From Rufibacter roseolus (GTDB lineage Bacteria > Bacteroidota > Bacteroidia > Cytophagales > Hymenobacteraceae), in the NCBI RefSeq assembly GCF_017916365.1, contig NZ_JAFMSU010000001.1, positions 558,001-622,000 on the forward strand: 64,000 bases of DNA, read 5' to 3'. Every line of letters starts with the position of its first letter. The first letter of the stretch is position 1. The notes beneath the pieces were generated by a model that saw only the letters and a program-made list of their open reading frames with translations, was not told where the DNA came from and did no database searches. The position numbers and the translations under genes are program-made. This document shows, piece after piece, positions 17,360 through 25,629 of the stretch.

Positions 17360-17555
17360 GTGTTTTCTAGTTGATGGTGCGTAGGAGATATACGGAACAT
17401 CTGCTGAAAAATATTCCAGAAATAATCTTCCCCAGAGTTCCATACGGGATAAGGCATTTTACGGATACCATTTGGCATTGGATATCTGCCGCCTTTTAAG
17501 AGCCGTTTAAAAGAAAATAAGGCTAAAACGCTACCCATGCAGCCGGGCTAACTCG

Positions 17556-17563
17556 TACTTTTG
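17556..17563 (+). promoter_or_regulatory. -7 box of the DnaJ-TPR gene
   Basis: TACTTTTG matches TAnnTTTG. Transcription would start near 17568, about 20 bases before the TTG start codon at 17590. No clear -33 element. Confidence 0.55.
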
Positions 17564-17589
17564 CAGATGGCCTGCCGGCCCAATGACCA

Positions 17590-18678
17590 TTGAAAAAGAA
17601 CTACTACCATATTCTGGGAGTCTCCCCCAGCGCATCGGTCGCTGAGATAAAAGCCGCCTACAAAAGGCTGGCCCTCAAATGGCATCCCGACAAGAACCCC
17701 CACGACACCCACGCCGAGGAGCGGTTCAAGCAGGTGAACGATGCCTACCAGGTGCTCTCCAACCCCCGGCGCCGCGCCGCCTTTGACCTGCAGCAGCAGT
17801 ATGAAAAAAGCCAGCGGCAGGCCCACGCCCACGCCATGCCCCGCTACCACCATACCCGCCAGCCCGCCGGTTTCAGGGAGCGGCATTATCGGCAGCGGCC
17901 TCAGAAGCACACGCACTTCTCCCGGCATGACCTGCAGGTGGTGCTGGGGGTGGTGGTAGCCGCCGTGTTGCTGGTGATGGGCCTCTACTTTGGCTGGCGC
18001 CAGATAGCCTCCAGCCGGGCCCTGAAGCAGGCGCAGGAGGCAGAGAAGCAACGCCTCTGGAAGCAGGCCGATGAGGCTTATTCCACCGTGCTGGAGCATA
18101 AGCCAGCCCTGGAAGGTGCCCGGGTGCGGCGCGGCGCCCTCCGGCTGACTTACCTCAAGAACCCCACTGGTGCCATTGAAGATTACTCGGCGGTGCTGCG
18201 CGAAAGCGAAAACCCGAAGGCTGCCTGGTATGCCGCCAGGGGCAAGGGTTATCTGCAGACCAAGCAGTACCAGCAAGCCCTCCAGGACCTGAACAAAGCC
18301 ATTGCCCTGGACGGGGCCCAAGCCGGCGCCTATCTGGACCGTGGCGTGGTACACCTGCAACTGGAAGACAACTGGCCCGCCGCCGAGGCTGATATCACTA
18401 CCTACCTGCGGAAAGCCCCGCGCCCTTCTGCCCACACCACCGAGGCCCTACTGTACCGTACCTTCGCTCTCTACAGAATGCAGCAATTGCAGAAAGCCTG
18501 GCAAGACACCGAGCAGGCGCTGCGCCAATCTCCCGCCAACCCCAAGGCCTTTTACCTCCAGGCCAAAATAAAACAAGCCCAGGGCGACTCCACCCGCGGT
18601 TGTGCCCTGCTCTCCAAAGCCGCCCAACTGGGTTTCGCCCTGGCCGCCCAGGAAGTGAAATACCAATGCCAACCGTAA
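17590..18678 (+). CDS. J-domain protein with one membrane segment and TPR repeats
   Basis: A 362-residue protein that begins with a J domain (residues 1-66: [20 protein letters not shown], then the HPD motif in LKWHPDKNP) and so should stimulate DnaK. A His/Gln/Arg-rich linker follows, then one transmembrane segment ([20 protein letters not shown], about residues 117-136), then several TPR units that make up the rest. The start is TTG: a stop codon lies two codons upstream in frame and the J domain begins immediately. The membrane anchor between the J domain and the TPRs suggests recruitment of DnaK to the inner membrane with TPRs on the other side, or a tail-anchored tethering role. Confidence 0.85.
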   Translation: MKKNYYHILGVSPSASVAEIKAAYKRLALKWHPDKNPHDTHAEERFKQVNDAYQVLSNPRRRAAFDLQQQYEKSQRQAHAHAMPRYHHTRQPAGFRERHYRQRPQKHTHFSRHDLQVVLGVVVAAVLLVMGLYFGWRQIASSRALKQAQEAEKQRLWKQADEAYSTVLEHKPALEGARVRRGALRLTYLKNPTGAIEDYSAVLRESENPKAAWYAARGKGYLQTKQYQQALQDLNKAIALDGAQAGAYLDRGVVHLQLEDNWPAAEADITTYLRKAPRPSAHTTEALLYRTFALYRMQQLQKAWQDTEQALRQSPANPKAFYLQAKIKQAQGDSTRGCALLSKAAQLGFALAAQEVKYQCQP

Positions 18679-19492
18679 AATCAGTGTCAATCATAAAAGT
18701 TATCTGACCTAGCCTAGCTTTTCGAGCTTAATCTTGAGCGATGTTGTACAAGCTTTAACTATGTTCTAAAAGCCTGGTCCACCGTTCTCCTTCCTTTCTG
18801 TTCTGTTTTGCCTTTCCCTCCCCAATTTGTCATCCTGAAAGGATCTTGTGGGCGAACTGCAATGAGGTTGCTCTAGCGTGCCCGGTCACAGAAGGAGATG
18901 CGTTCTAGATTGGCAAACTTTCCCAGTCTGATCTTTCCTGTGCTCTGTAAGCTCTTCCATTTTCGGGGTGTTTTTCAGAAAGCAGCCTAAAATCTAGTAT
19001 TTGAATCACCAAACCCTCATCTCAAGAACCATCAATTTTCGGGTGAAATGCGGTTGATTTCTCCTTGTATACCTGCTATGGTTTAGTGCCGGTAGGCCTT
19101 TTCGGGATAGGAAAAATCCAGCCAGACCTTACCTTTGGTACACTTTCCTGGCTACCCAGATTATCAGCCTTTAGGTAATATAGCCCGATGCAGATGTTAA
19201 TAGTAACAAAAAGGCCTGTGATTTTCTGATGGAGTTTCTGCGCCAGGAAACGTAAAGAAAGAGAGAAACAATTGCATTTGAGAAACGCGGTTCCTGGCCA
19301 GGCCAGTGGCTGCTTTTGATTCCGCCGTTCTGCTGTGGCGCCTCTGTTTCCTGAAAGGCCAGGCACAGAACAATGTTCGCTGATCTTGCCATCACCTTGT
19401 AGGTGGCATCCCTGACGCTGGGAAGAGAATTGAGCCTCTTTTCCCAGAAATCACTCCTAAGAAGCCAAGGCTTTTTAGTTTTTCCGCTTACT
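18679..19492. other. gene-free region with repeat remnants
   Basis: About 800 bases with no gene I can support. 18827-18858 matches the inner arm of the 729-989 element without its ends, and 18961-18995 is a copy of the host intergenic palindrome. Two overlapping minus-strand frames (19076-19366, 19171-19611) show no family, ribosome site or signal and run into the coding start of the next gene. Confidence 0.6.
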
Positions 19493-20305
19493 ATGATGAA
19501 ACCTTTACCCCTCCTTTTTTCCATCTTCCTGCTCTTCCTGGTTTCCTGCTCAGATCTCTTTGAATACCATCCCAACCAGATCCGGCTGAAACCCGAGGAG
19601 AAGAACCTCACCGCTTTTTACCTTCGGCAATTGGCCGGCCAATCACCGGGCGATACGCTGCGCATCCTGGTTATGGGCGACACCCAGCGGTTCTATGACG
19701 AGACCGTGGATTTTGTGCACAAAGCCAATTCCTTCCCAGACATAGACTTTGTGATTCACCTGGGTGATATCTCTGACTTTGGCATGTCCAGGGAGTTCCG
19801 ATGGGTGCATGACATCATGAAAGACCTCAGGTGGCCTTACCTCACCGTCATCGGGAACCATGATTTGCTGGGCAACGCGCGCAAGGTGTACGCCGAGATG
19901 TACGGCGACCTGAACTACGCTTTTACCTACGGCCACACCAAGTTTGTTTTCCTGGACACCAACGGCCGCGAGTACGGCTTCAATGGGAACATCCCCAACC
20001 TGGAGTGGCTGGAGAATGAGCTTCGGCCCGCGGCCGGGGAGAACTGGAACCAGGCTATTGTGGTGTCACACATCCCGCCCTTTGATTCTGACTTTGACCC
20101 TGAGTTGGAGATGTCTTTTCACCAGGCGCTGGCTTCCAGCGGCCGGGTACCGTTGAGCCTGCACGGGCATCAGCATGGCTGGAGTTCAGAGAAGGCCTAT
20201 GACGATGATGTCCACTACCACGTGACCACCACGGTGAAGCGGCGCGGGTTTACTTACCTCAAGGTTTGGGACCAAGGGTATTCTGTGGAGAAAATAGCCT
20301 ACTAA
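19493..20305 (+). CDS. metallophosphoesterase lipoprotein
   Basis: A 270-residue calcineurin-like phosphoesterase. The ATG at 19493 (followed by a second ATG) gives a lipoprotein signal, MMKPLPLLFSIFLLFLVSCS, with lipobox LVSC; the longer upstream frame destroys it. Metal-site blocks are in order: ILVMGDTQ, FVIHLGDISDFG, YLTVIGNHDLLG, VVSHIPP and LHGHQHGW. The substrate is unknown; such lipoproteins usually sit on the periplasmic side of the envelope. The next gene begins one base after the stop, so the two are coupled. Confidence 0.9.
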   Translation: MMKPLPLLFSIFLLFLVSCSDLFEYHPNQIRLKPEEKNLTAFYLRQLAGQSPGDTLRILVMGDTQRFYDETVDFVHKANSFPDIDFVIHLGDISDFGMSREFRWVHDIMKDLRWPYLTVIGNHDLLGNARKVYAEMYGDLNYAFTYGHTKFVFLDTNGREYGFNGNIPNLEWLENELRPAAGENWNQAIVVSHIPPFDSDFDPELEMSFHQALASSGRVPLSLHGHQHGWSSEKAYDDDVHYHVTTTVKRRGFTYLKVWDQGYSVEKIAY

Positions 20306-20306
20306 G

Positions 20307-20897
20307 ATGCAACGCTTCACGCAATTCCTTTTGGGGCTGGGCCTGTTTCTATGGGCTTTCCCCGGACAGGGCCAGACTCCGGAAAAAGAGCTGTCGCCGT
20401 TCTACCTGAAAACCCAGTTTGCCGGCGATATAGGGCTGGTATCGGTGGGAGTGGGGCGGCAGTCTTTGAACCGGAAACTGGAAACGGACGTGTCTTTCGG
20501 GTATTTGCCCAAGAAGGTAGGCGGAGATCACCTGCTTACCATCGCGGTGAAATCATCATGGCTGGCTACCAAACCCATCAAGATAGAGAAGGTAGACTGG
20601 TACCCCGTAACTACCGGCATGCAGTTGAGCTACACCTTCGGGGATGAGTATTTCGCGTCTGAGCGGTTCCTCAGCCGGTACCCTAACAGCTATTACCGGT
20701 TTTCCACCGCGCTCCATCTGTACTTCTTTGTGGGCGGCCAGGTGAATCTCACTAGGGTAGAAAAGCTGAACCGTTTCAGCGGCTATTATGAGATGGGGAC
20801 CATGGGAGAATACCTGATCTCTTATGTGCAGAACCCGCGTTACCTGAACCCCGCAAAGATTTTCCATCTGGCTCTGGGCGCTAAAATGCGGCTGTAG
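20307..20897 (+). CDS. exported hypothetical protein, probable outer-membrane barrel
   Basis: A 196-residue protein with a Sec signal peptide (MQRFTQFLLGLGLFLWAFPG, cleavage near QGQT). The mature part has alternating beta strands with aromatic ends (GLVSVGVGRQSL, ELETDVSFGYLP-like, YRFSTALHLYFFVGGQ, FHLALGAKMRL), which is what a small outer-membrane barrel looks like; the last strand ends in Leu rather than Phe. No family recognised. It is translationally coupled to the metallophosphoesterase and may share its location. Confidence 0.7.
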   Translation: MQRFTQFLLGLGLFLWAFPGQGQTPEKELSPFYLKTQFAGDIGLVSVGVGRQSLNRKLETDVSFGYLPKKVGGDHLLTIAVKSSWLATKPIKIEKVDWYPVTTGMQLSYTFGDEYFASERFLSRYPNSYYRFSTALHLYFFVGGQVNLTRVEKLNRFSGYYEMGTMGEYLISYVQNPRYLNPAKIFHLALGAKMRL

Positions 20898-21290
20898 AAA
20901 GCGTTATCCAACTGGTTTGCTCCCAGGCTACTTGGGGCTGAGCTTGTTTTGGGGCCGTTATAAAGAAAATGCGCCGAAAATGGTACCCAATAAAGAAGAA
21001 GATTAGATAATAAAAGTAGAGACAAACCAACGGTTAAATGCCTGCGTTTTAGATGCTAAGTTAATTTCTGAGTATCCGGGAGGCTGCCGCCTGGAAGGGA
21101 GAGGGTCTGGTGCTGGAACCTTAAGATAATAGGCAGACATTAACCCAATTGCTGTGGCCAGGCAGACCGCACCAAAAAAAGGTGAAAAGATTAGGGACCT
21201 TTCTACGCCGCAGAAAAATAAAAAAACGCTACCTTAAGCACTAAAGCAGTCTTCTGGAGCGTATGAGACTACAATAAAGGCCACGCAGAG
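20898..21290. other. intergenic region, nothing recognised
   Basis: About 390 bases between the barrel gene and the 88 aa gene. No open frame of note, no strong hairpin, and only a weak resemblance to the host palindrome near 20938. Confidence 0.5.
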
Positions 21291-21557
21291 ATGGAAATAA
21301 AAGTGAAGGAGTTCAGCCAACTACCCCTGACAGAGCAAATCAATTGTGTGCAAAGCACCGGCAGGTATCTACACGCACGCCTCAAGGGTTGGTGCCACAT
21401 CAGTCTATATTTTATGGGGACCTTTTACGCCGAGGTCTGGCTTCTGGAGCATTGCGGCAGCATTGGCATGATCAGGACGTTTACCTCCCAGGCGCAACTG
21501 GAACCCTACCTCAAAACTTCCTCTATGGAAAAACTTGTACAAGAATTGCTGCCTTAA
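21291..21557 (+). CDS. hypothetical protein, 88 aa
   Basis: Unrecognised small protein. It starts MEIKVKEFSQLPLTEQINCV and contains HARLKGWCHISLYFMGTFYA followed by EVWLLEHCGSIGMIRTF, a compact alpha/beta pattern with two cysteines; no signal peptide. The ATG follows a GCAGAG purine run. It converges on the NuiA-like gene, whose stop lies 10 bases away. Codon use and a clean start make it likely real; similar small proteins of unknown role are frequent in this family. Confidence 0.6.
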   Translation: MEIKVKEFSQLPLTEQINCVQSTGRYLHARLKGWCHISLYFMGTFYAEVWLLEHCGSIGMIRTFTSQAQLEPYLKTSSMEKLVQELLP

Positions 21558-21566
21558 GGCAAAGGT

Positions 21567-21968
21567 TTACGTTTCTACCAGCGTGGTTTTCAGTCCCAGC
21601 CACGATCCCTCCGGGGTTTTCCCAACGGCGTAGGCCTGTACCTGTACTTGCCCTATCCGGTATACGCGTACTTCTTGTAAATGAGTCTCCAGCCACCCTT
21701 GCAAGGCTATGAACCGCTGGGCAACAGCCTGCTGCGTGGGGTCTTGCTCAGGGTATGTGCGTACCATGTTCCGGAGGAAATAAGCAAGAGTTACCTCTTC
21801 CGCCGGCTGGTCTGGCTTTCCTATGGCATTCAGAAAATCGGCGGGGGAATGGATAGAAGTGCCGGCTGGCAGCGTGAAAGGCTCCAGCGGAGCCTCGATT
21901 TCACTGATGAACAGCAAGCCCTGGGCTGCCTGCGCTAAGTCCTGAAGTGTAGACATTTGGTTAAGCAT
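21567..21968 (-). CDS. nuclease A inhibitor (NuiA) family protein
   Basis: The 133-residue protein resembles NuiA, the inhibitor of the sugar-non-specific nuclease NucA of Anabaena: AQAAQGLLFISEIEAPLEPF near the start, a middle LGKP-like region (ADFLNAIGKPDQPAEEVTL), FFxxM-like FLRNMVRTYPEQDPTQQAVA and a C-terminal VQVQAYAVGKTPEGSWLGLK. NuiA binds the nuclease active site directly. The assignment is reinforced by a NucA-type nuclease gene just upstream on the same strand (185 bases). An alternative start at 21956 (MSTLQDL) drops four residues. It has no signal peptide, so it would protect the cytoplasm from unexported enzyme. Confidence 0.82.
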   Translation of the reverse strand: MLNQMSTLQDLAQAAQGLLFISEIEAPLEPFTLPAGTSIHSPADFLNAIGKPDQPAEEVTLAYFLRNMVRTYPEQDPTQQAVAQRFIALQGWLETHLQEVRVYRIGQVQVQAYAVGKTPEGSWLGLKTTLVET

Positions 21969-22018
21969 TTAAGCTGCGCCCCTTAGAGGCAACGTATCTA
22001 TTCATTTTTCACCCGTAG

Positions 22019-22095
22019 AAGAAAGGATCCTGGGCTTGAACGGCAACAGCGGTAAAAAAGCTGCATAGGTTCACGCGCAGGATCCTTTCTTTTTA
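22019..22095. terminator. long-loop hairpin between nuclease and inhibitor genes
   Basis: GAAAGGATCCTG (22021-22032) pairs with CAGGATCCTTTC (22078-22089) across a 45-base loop and is followed by TTTTTA on the plus strand. It sits between the two minus-strand genes and could attenuate read-through from nuclease to inhibitor, or serve as a terminator. Confidence 0.5.
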
Positions 22096-22153
22096 TCAGG
22101 CAAGATTCACCCGGCTTTACGGTTTCTTTTCACCTGGCAGATGATTGGCGCTT

Positions 22154-23026
22154 TTACTGGGTAGGGCCGCTGTCTACGCGCGCTTCAATGGTGCTCTGTA
22201 CGCTAGCCGATACGTTGGAGAGCAGGTCATAACCGGTTGCTGCCTCAATGGCATCTACCGTGGTACGGTATGTGCCCCAGGTGCTGCTGATGCTGGTGGT
22301 GTTTGGCGTATTCACGGCAATCACGCGGGTGCTGGAAGTGACGCGGCTTGCATCACCGGAGCCGTTGGGTAGCACCACAATCACTTTCCAGATGCGGTTG
22401 GGTACCGTGATTTTTCCGGCCGCCAGAGTCTCTGCGTAGCCGTTGCTGCCGGTGCCGCCCTTGCCGTAGCTTCCCATGATGATGTACAGCTCATTGCCGG
22501 CGCTGATAAGGGTGCGGCAGTAGTTCTCCAGGTTAGCCCAGGTCTGCTGGTTGTTCGGACCGGCCTGCGGAATTATGTTAGACATGAGGAACGTGGCCGA
22601 GTTGTCTGTGGTGGTGAGGGTGCGGTCTGCCGAGGGGCAGTTGTGGCCCCGGTCAAAGCCGCTGCCGGTGTAATCTGTGGACTGCACCCGGTAAAAGGCG
22701 CTGGGGAGCGAGGTATCGGCCCGGAAATCATCCTGGCGGGGAGCGCTGCCTACCCAGGCGCTGCTCAGGTGCCAGCTTACCCAGTTGGGCGTACCCCGAT
22801 AGCTGTTGTAAGACATTGCATACTGAGGCTTGCTCAGCAGGTAGTTGCTGTAGCTGGTGTTGGCGCCGCTGGGATTGCCCATGGTCAGATGGCTGTCCTG
22901 GGTGGCGGTGGCGCTGTCGGTGGAGGTGTGGCTCAGGGGTTGATTGGGTTCCACGTCTTCCACGGAGCAGGAAGCGGCAAAGCCCAGGGTGAAAGCCATG
23001 AGCAAGGAACGGTACAAATTCTTCAT
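22154..23026 (-). CDS. DNA/RNA non-specific endonuclease lipoprotein (NucA type)
   Basis: A 290-residue nuclease of the NucA/EndA-type beta-beta-alpha-metal family. The first 20 residues form a lipoprotein signal (MKNLYRSLLMAFTLGFAASC, Cys20), so it is exported and anchored. Catalytic motif GFDRGHNCPSADRT carries His128 as base; SNIIPQAGPNNQQTWANLE holds the metal-binding Asn and Glu. The region between the Cys and about residue 45 is a Ser/Thr-rich linker. It probably degrades extracellular or periplasmic nucleic acid. The NuiA-like gene follows. Length and motifs are intact. Confidence 0.9.
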   Translation of the reverse strand: MKNLYRSLLMAFTLGFAASCSVEDVEPNQPLSHTSTDSATATQDSHLTMGNPSGANTSYSNYLLSKPQYAMSYNSYRGTPNWVSWHLSSAWVGSAPRQDDFRADTSLPSAFYRVQSTDYTGSGFDRGHNCPSADRTLTTTDNSATFLMSNIIPQAGPNNQQTWANLENYCRTLISAGNELYIIMGSYGKGGTGSNGYAETLAAGKITVPNRIWKVIVVLPNGSGDASRVTSSTRVIAVNTPNTTSISSTWGTYRTTVDAIEAATGYDLLSNVSASVQSTIEARVDSGPTQ

Positions 23027-23448
23027 GAGGGGCTGGTTTGTTTGGTGGATAGTTTGATTATTTAAAGCAAGATAGCTTACAAAGAGCTACTTGCAAGGAT
23101 TTAGATAGGAATAATTCATGTTAAATAATCGTAAACTCAACTCTGGGGCAGGAAAGCACGGCGGAAAGGTTTTACAGGTGTTTTTTTGAAATCAGGCCGA
23201 AAACAAGGAGGGGCCAGGAGTGCAGAAGGAAATTTTAAGTAGGTGAGGCGCTTTACCACTGGTAATCTGATTTCTGGGCCCGGTGAAACAATTTGAATTA
23301 GGGGCTTGTACACAGCGAAACAAAATGTAAGTTAGATTCTGAAACTGGGGAGGCTCATTGCTTGTCGTCGGCCAGGCCAAAAATGCCAGGAAAACCACGG
23401 GGCAGGCCCTTACCCGCGGATTCGTATACCATTGACCATCCAGATTGC
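23027..23448. other. intergenic region between divergent genes
   Basis: About 420 bases. It includes one host intergenic palindrome (23170-23203) and, near 23427, TACCATTG, a one-off -7 box that could serve the DACNV gene. An in-frame TTG at 23362 would extend that gene but gives non-conserved, Pro/Arg-rich sequence. Confidence 0.5.
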
Positions 23449-24591
23449 ATGAATCGTAAAACCACCTATGCCGCGGCCAGAACCGTGGCGCCAGCCATAG
23501 AAGCTCATTTTGCCCACCACCAGACTGAAGCCCAGGAACGTGGAGAGTTGAACCTGGCGCCTACCCCCTCGGTAAAGGTGATTGAGGCCTTGATTGATGC
23601 CGCTTTCTGGGCCAGCCTCAGAAAGGAAGAAGGACAGTCGCCCCGCATCTCCCTGGCTTTTCTGCCCCCAGACCAAGCCGTGAAACCGCTTTTGTTTGCC
23701 CATCGGCTCCCGCTTACCACCCATAACCTCACCAAACTGGCGCCCGGCGTAGAGCGCCCCGGAATCCATATTGGGGTCTGGAAAGAGCATGGCGAGTTGT
23801 ACATGTGGGGCACCACCCGCGAGATCCTCAGCTTTTGCTTTGTGCTGGACGTCTCTGAGCCGGGTCTGCTGGTGGTGAAGCATAGAAGGTCTAGCGGGTT
23901 TGGGAAGTTCGCCAACGTGGCTGTGCTCAAGGGCGATGTGATCAAGTTCATAGATGAGCGCAACGACAGCCTACCCGATTGCCCCGAGGTACTGACTTCC
24001 CTGCTGGGTTTCAATACTCCCTCCACCTGGGACGACTCGGTGAACATTCTGGTGCAGCTTGCTGTGTCCATGCGGGCGCACGGTAGGGGCGGTACGCTGC
24101 TGGTGGTGCCTACCGGCTCTGAAACCTGGCAGCAGTCCATTCTGCACCCGGTGCAGTACGCCATCTCGCCGGCTTTCTCGGCGCTGGCCGAGCTGATGCG
24201 GCAGGAAAAGGAAGACCGGAGCCGCAGCATCTGGCAGGGCGCCCTGCGCCGGGAGATTGACGGCCTGGCAGGCCTCACGGCGGTAGACGGCGCCACCATT
24301 ATCAATGACCAGCATGAACTGCTGGCTTTCGGGGTGAAGATCATCCGGGCAGACGGCAATGACCTGGTGGAGCAGATTGCCCTCACAGAGCCGGTGCTGG
24401 GGAATGAGCCCGTCATTATGCACCCCAGCAATAACGGCGGCACCCGTCACCTTTCCGCTGCCCAGTTTGTGCATGACCAGCGCAACGCCACCGCCCTGGT
24501 AGCTTCCCAAGACGGCCGCTTCACCATCTTCAGCTGGTCGCCCTGCGAGATGATGGTCCACGCCCATCGGGTAGATACGTTGTTGCTGTAG
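23449..24591 (+). CDS. putative sensor domain DACNV-containing protein
   Basis: A 380-residue protein that I assign to the DACNV group, a predicted sensor version of the diadenylate-cyclase fold. The tell-tale block is near the C-terminus: GTRHLSAAQFVHDQRNATAL then VASQDGRFTIFSW, comparable to the GTRHRAA and following strand of DisA-type cyclases. Upstream, GGTLLVVPTGSETWQQSI and DGATIINDQHELLAFGVKI fit the DAC core. Whether it makes or only binds a nucleotide is unknown. The ATG at 23449 is favoured over an in-frame TTG at 23362. High GC matches the host, unlike the phosphorothioation cassette that starts 130 bases later. Confidence 0.78.
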   Translation: MNRKTTYAAARTVAPAIEAHFAHHQTEAQERGELNLAPTPSVKVIEALIDAAFWASLRKEEGQSPRISLAFLPPDQAVKPLLFAHRLPLTTHNLTKLAPGVERPGIHIGVWKEHGELYMWGTTREILSFCFVLDVSEPGLLVVKHRRSSGFGKFANVAVLKGDVIKFIDERNDSLPDCPEVLTSLLGFNTPSTWDDSVNILVQLAVSMRAHGRGGTLLVVPTGSETWQQSILHPVQYAISPAFSALAELMRQEKEDRSRSIWQGALRREIDGLAGLTAVDGATIINDQHELLAFGVKIIRADGNDLVEQIALTEPVLGNEPVIMHPSNNGGTRHLSAAQFVHDQRNATALVASQDGRFTIFSWSPCEMMVHAHRVDTLLL

Positions 24592-24677
24592 GTGACAGAG
24601 GTTGTACTAATAAAATCAATGCTATTAATTTTAGCTTAGAATCATGTCGTAAAAGGATAGATATGCTCCTGATTTCT

Positions 24678-24685
24678 TACCTTTG
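24678..24685 (+). promoter_or_regulatory. -7 box upstream of the ssp operon
   Basis: TACCTTTG is an exact -7 consensus. Transcription would start near 24690, after the ATG at 24688, favouring the ATG at 24718 as the sspB start. No -33 TTG at the usual spacing. Confidence 0.55.
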
Positions 24686-24717
24686 GTATGGAGCAGAAAG
24701 ACTTTTTATATACACGA

Positions 24718-25629
24718 ATGATAAGCGAGCAAGAGCCACGTATCAAATATTCTTTTTCAGGCCATGAGTCTTTCCAATGCAGGCAGCTTTGGTTGAAAAA
24801 AGGATTTGACTACATAAAAGCAGGAGGATCATTTCATAGCGAGAGTGCTGTGGTTGATTTAGGAGTTGGTAAGAATATGGTGGCATCTATCCGCTACTGG
24901 TTGAAAGCTTTCAACATAGTAGACAATAAAGATGAAGTAACCCAATTTGGAGAGCTCCTACTAAGTGATGGGGGCTATGATCCTTTTCTTGAAGACACTG
25001 CTAGTCTTTGGCTTTTACACTATCAACTGGTGAGTAAAGGTGTTGCCTCTACTTATTTTCTAATATTCAATGAGTTTAGAAAAGAGAAAATCCAGTTTAA
25101 CAAAGATTCTTTTGTCAATTACATAAAGCGGAAAGCAGAGACAGAGAAAGGATTGGGCTTTAATCCTAAAACTGTTGGGGACGATTTTGATGTCTTCCGC
25201 AAGCTTTATCTGTCCTCTAATGATGATGCAAAGAGCGGAATAGAAGATAGTTTTTCTGGAATATTGACCGAATTAGGATTGCTAAAGTCAATGATGCAGA
25301 TAAGAGAAGAGAATGGCAAAAGATCAAAGCAGGACCTTTTCTATATTGAAAACACAGAAAGGCCGACTCTTCCACCAGAAATACTGCTTTACAGTATATG
25401 CTCCAATTCTGCATATGGAGCTTCCATAAGTTTACATAGCTTAGAAAACGACATCAACAGTCCAGGAAACATCTTTGCTCTAAATAGAGCGGGTTTGGTG
25501 AGCAAGATTGAAGAAGCGGTTGAACTATACCCTTTTATTACTTATACAGACCAAGCAGGTATAAAAGAATTGCAGTTTAAGAAGGAGATAGAACCGTTAG
25601 AAGCCCTCAGATTGTACTATGAAATATAA
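24718..25629 (+). CDS. sspB: SspB-like DUF4007 protein of a phosphorothioation system
   Basis: A 303-residue DUF4007 protein. The family opening is clear: KYSFSGHESFQCRQLWLKKG (compare FSGHETF), followed by FHSESAVVDLGVGKNMVASI and FGELLLSDGGYDPFLEDTAS. In the Ssp single-strand phosphorothioation system the DUF4007 protein SspB is the DNA nickase that opens the strand for sulfur insertion. The start at 24718 (MISEQEP) is chosen because the only promoter box nearby would start the mRNA after the ATG at 24688. The last 11 bases overlap sspC. AT-rich codon use contrasts with the preceding DACNV gene. Function is inferred from family and gene order. Confidence 0.85.
   Translation: MISEQEPRIKYSFSGHESFQCRQLWLKKGFDYIKAGGSFHSESAVVDLGVGKNMVASIRYWLKAFNIVDNKDEVTQFGELLLSDGGYDPFLEDTASLWLLHYQLVSKGVASTYFLIFNEFRKEKIQFNKDSFVNYIKRKAETEKGLGFNPKTVGDDFDVFRKLYLSSNDDAKSGIEDSFSGILTELGLLKSMMQIREENGKRSKQDLFYIENTERPTLPPEILLYSICSNSAYGASISLHSLENDINSPGNIFALNRAGLVSKIEEAVELYPFITYTDQAGIKELQFKKEIEPLEALRLYYEI

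Noticed and set aside
19171-19611. 146-codon minus-strand frame overlapping the metallophosphoesterase start
   Set aside because: It overlaps a well supported lipoprotein signal on the other strand and has no recognisable features.
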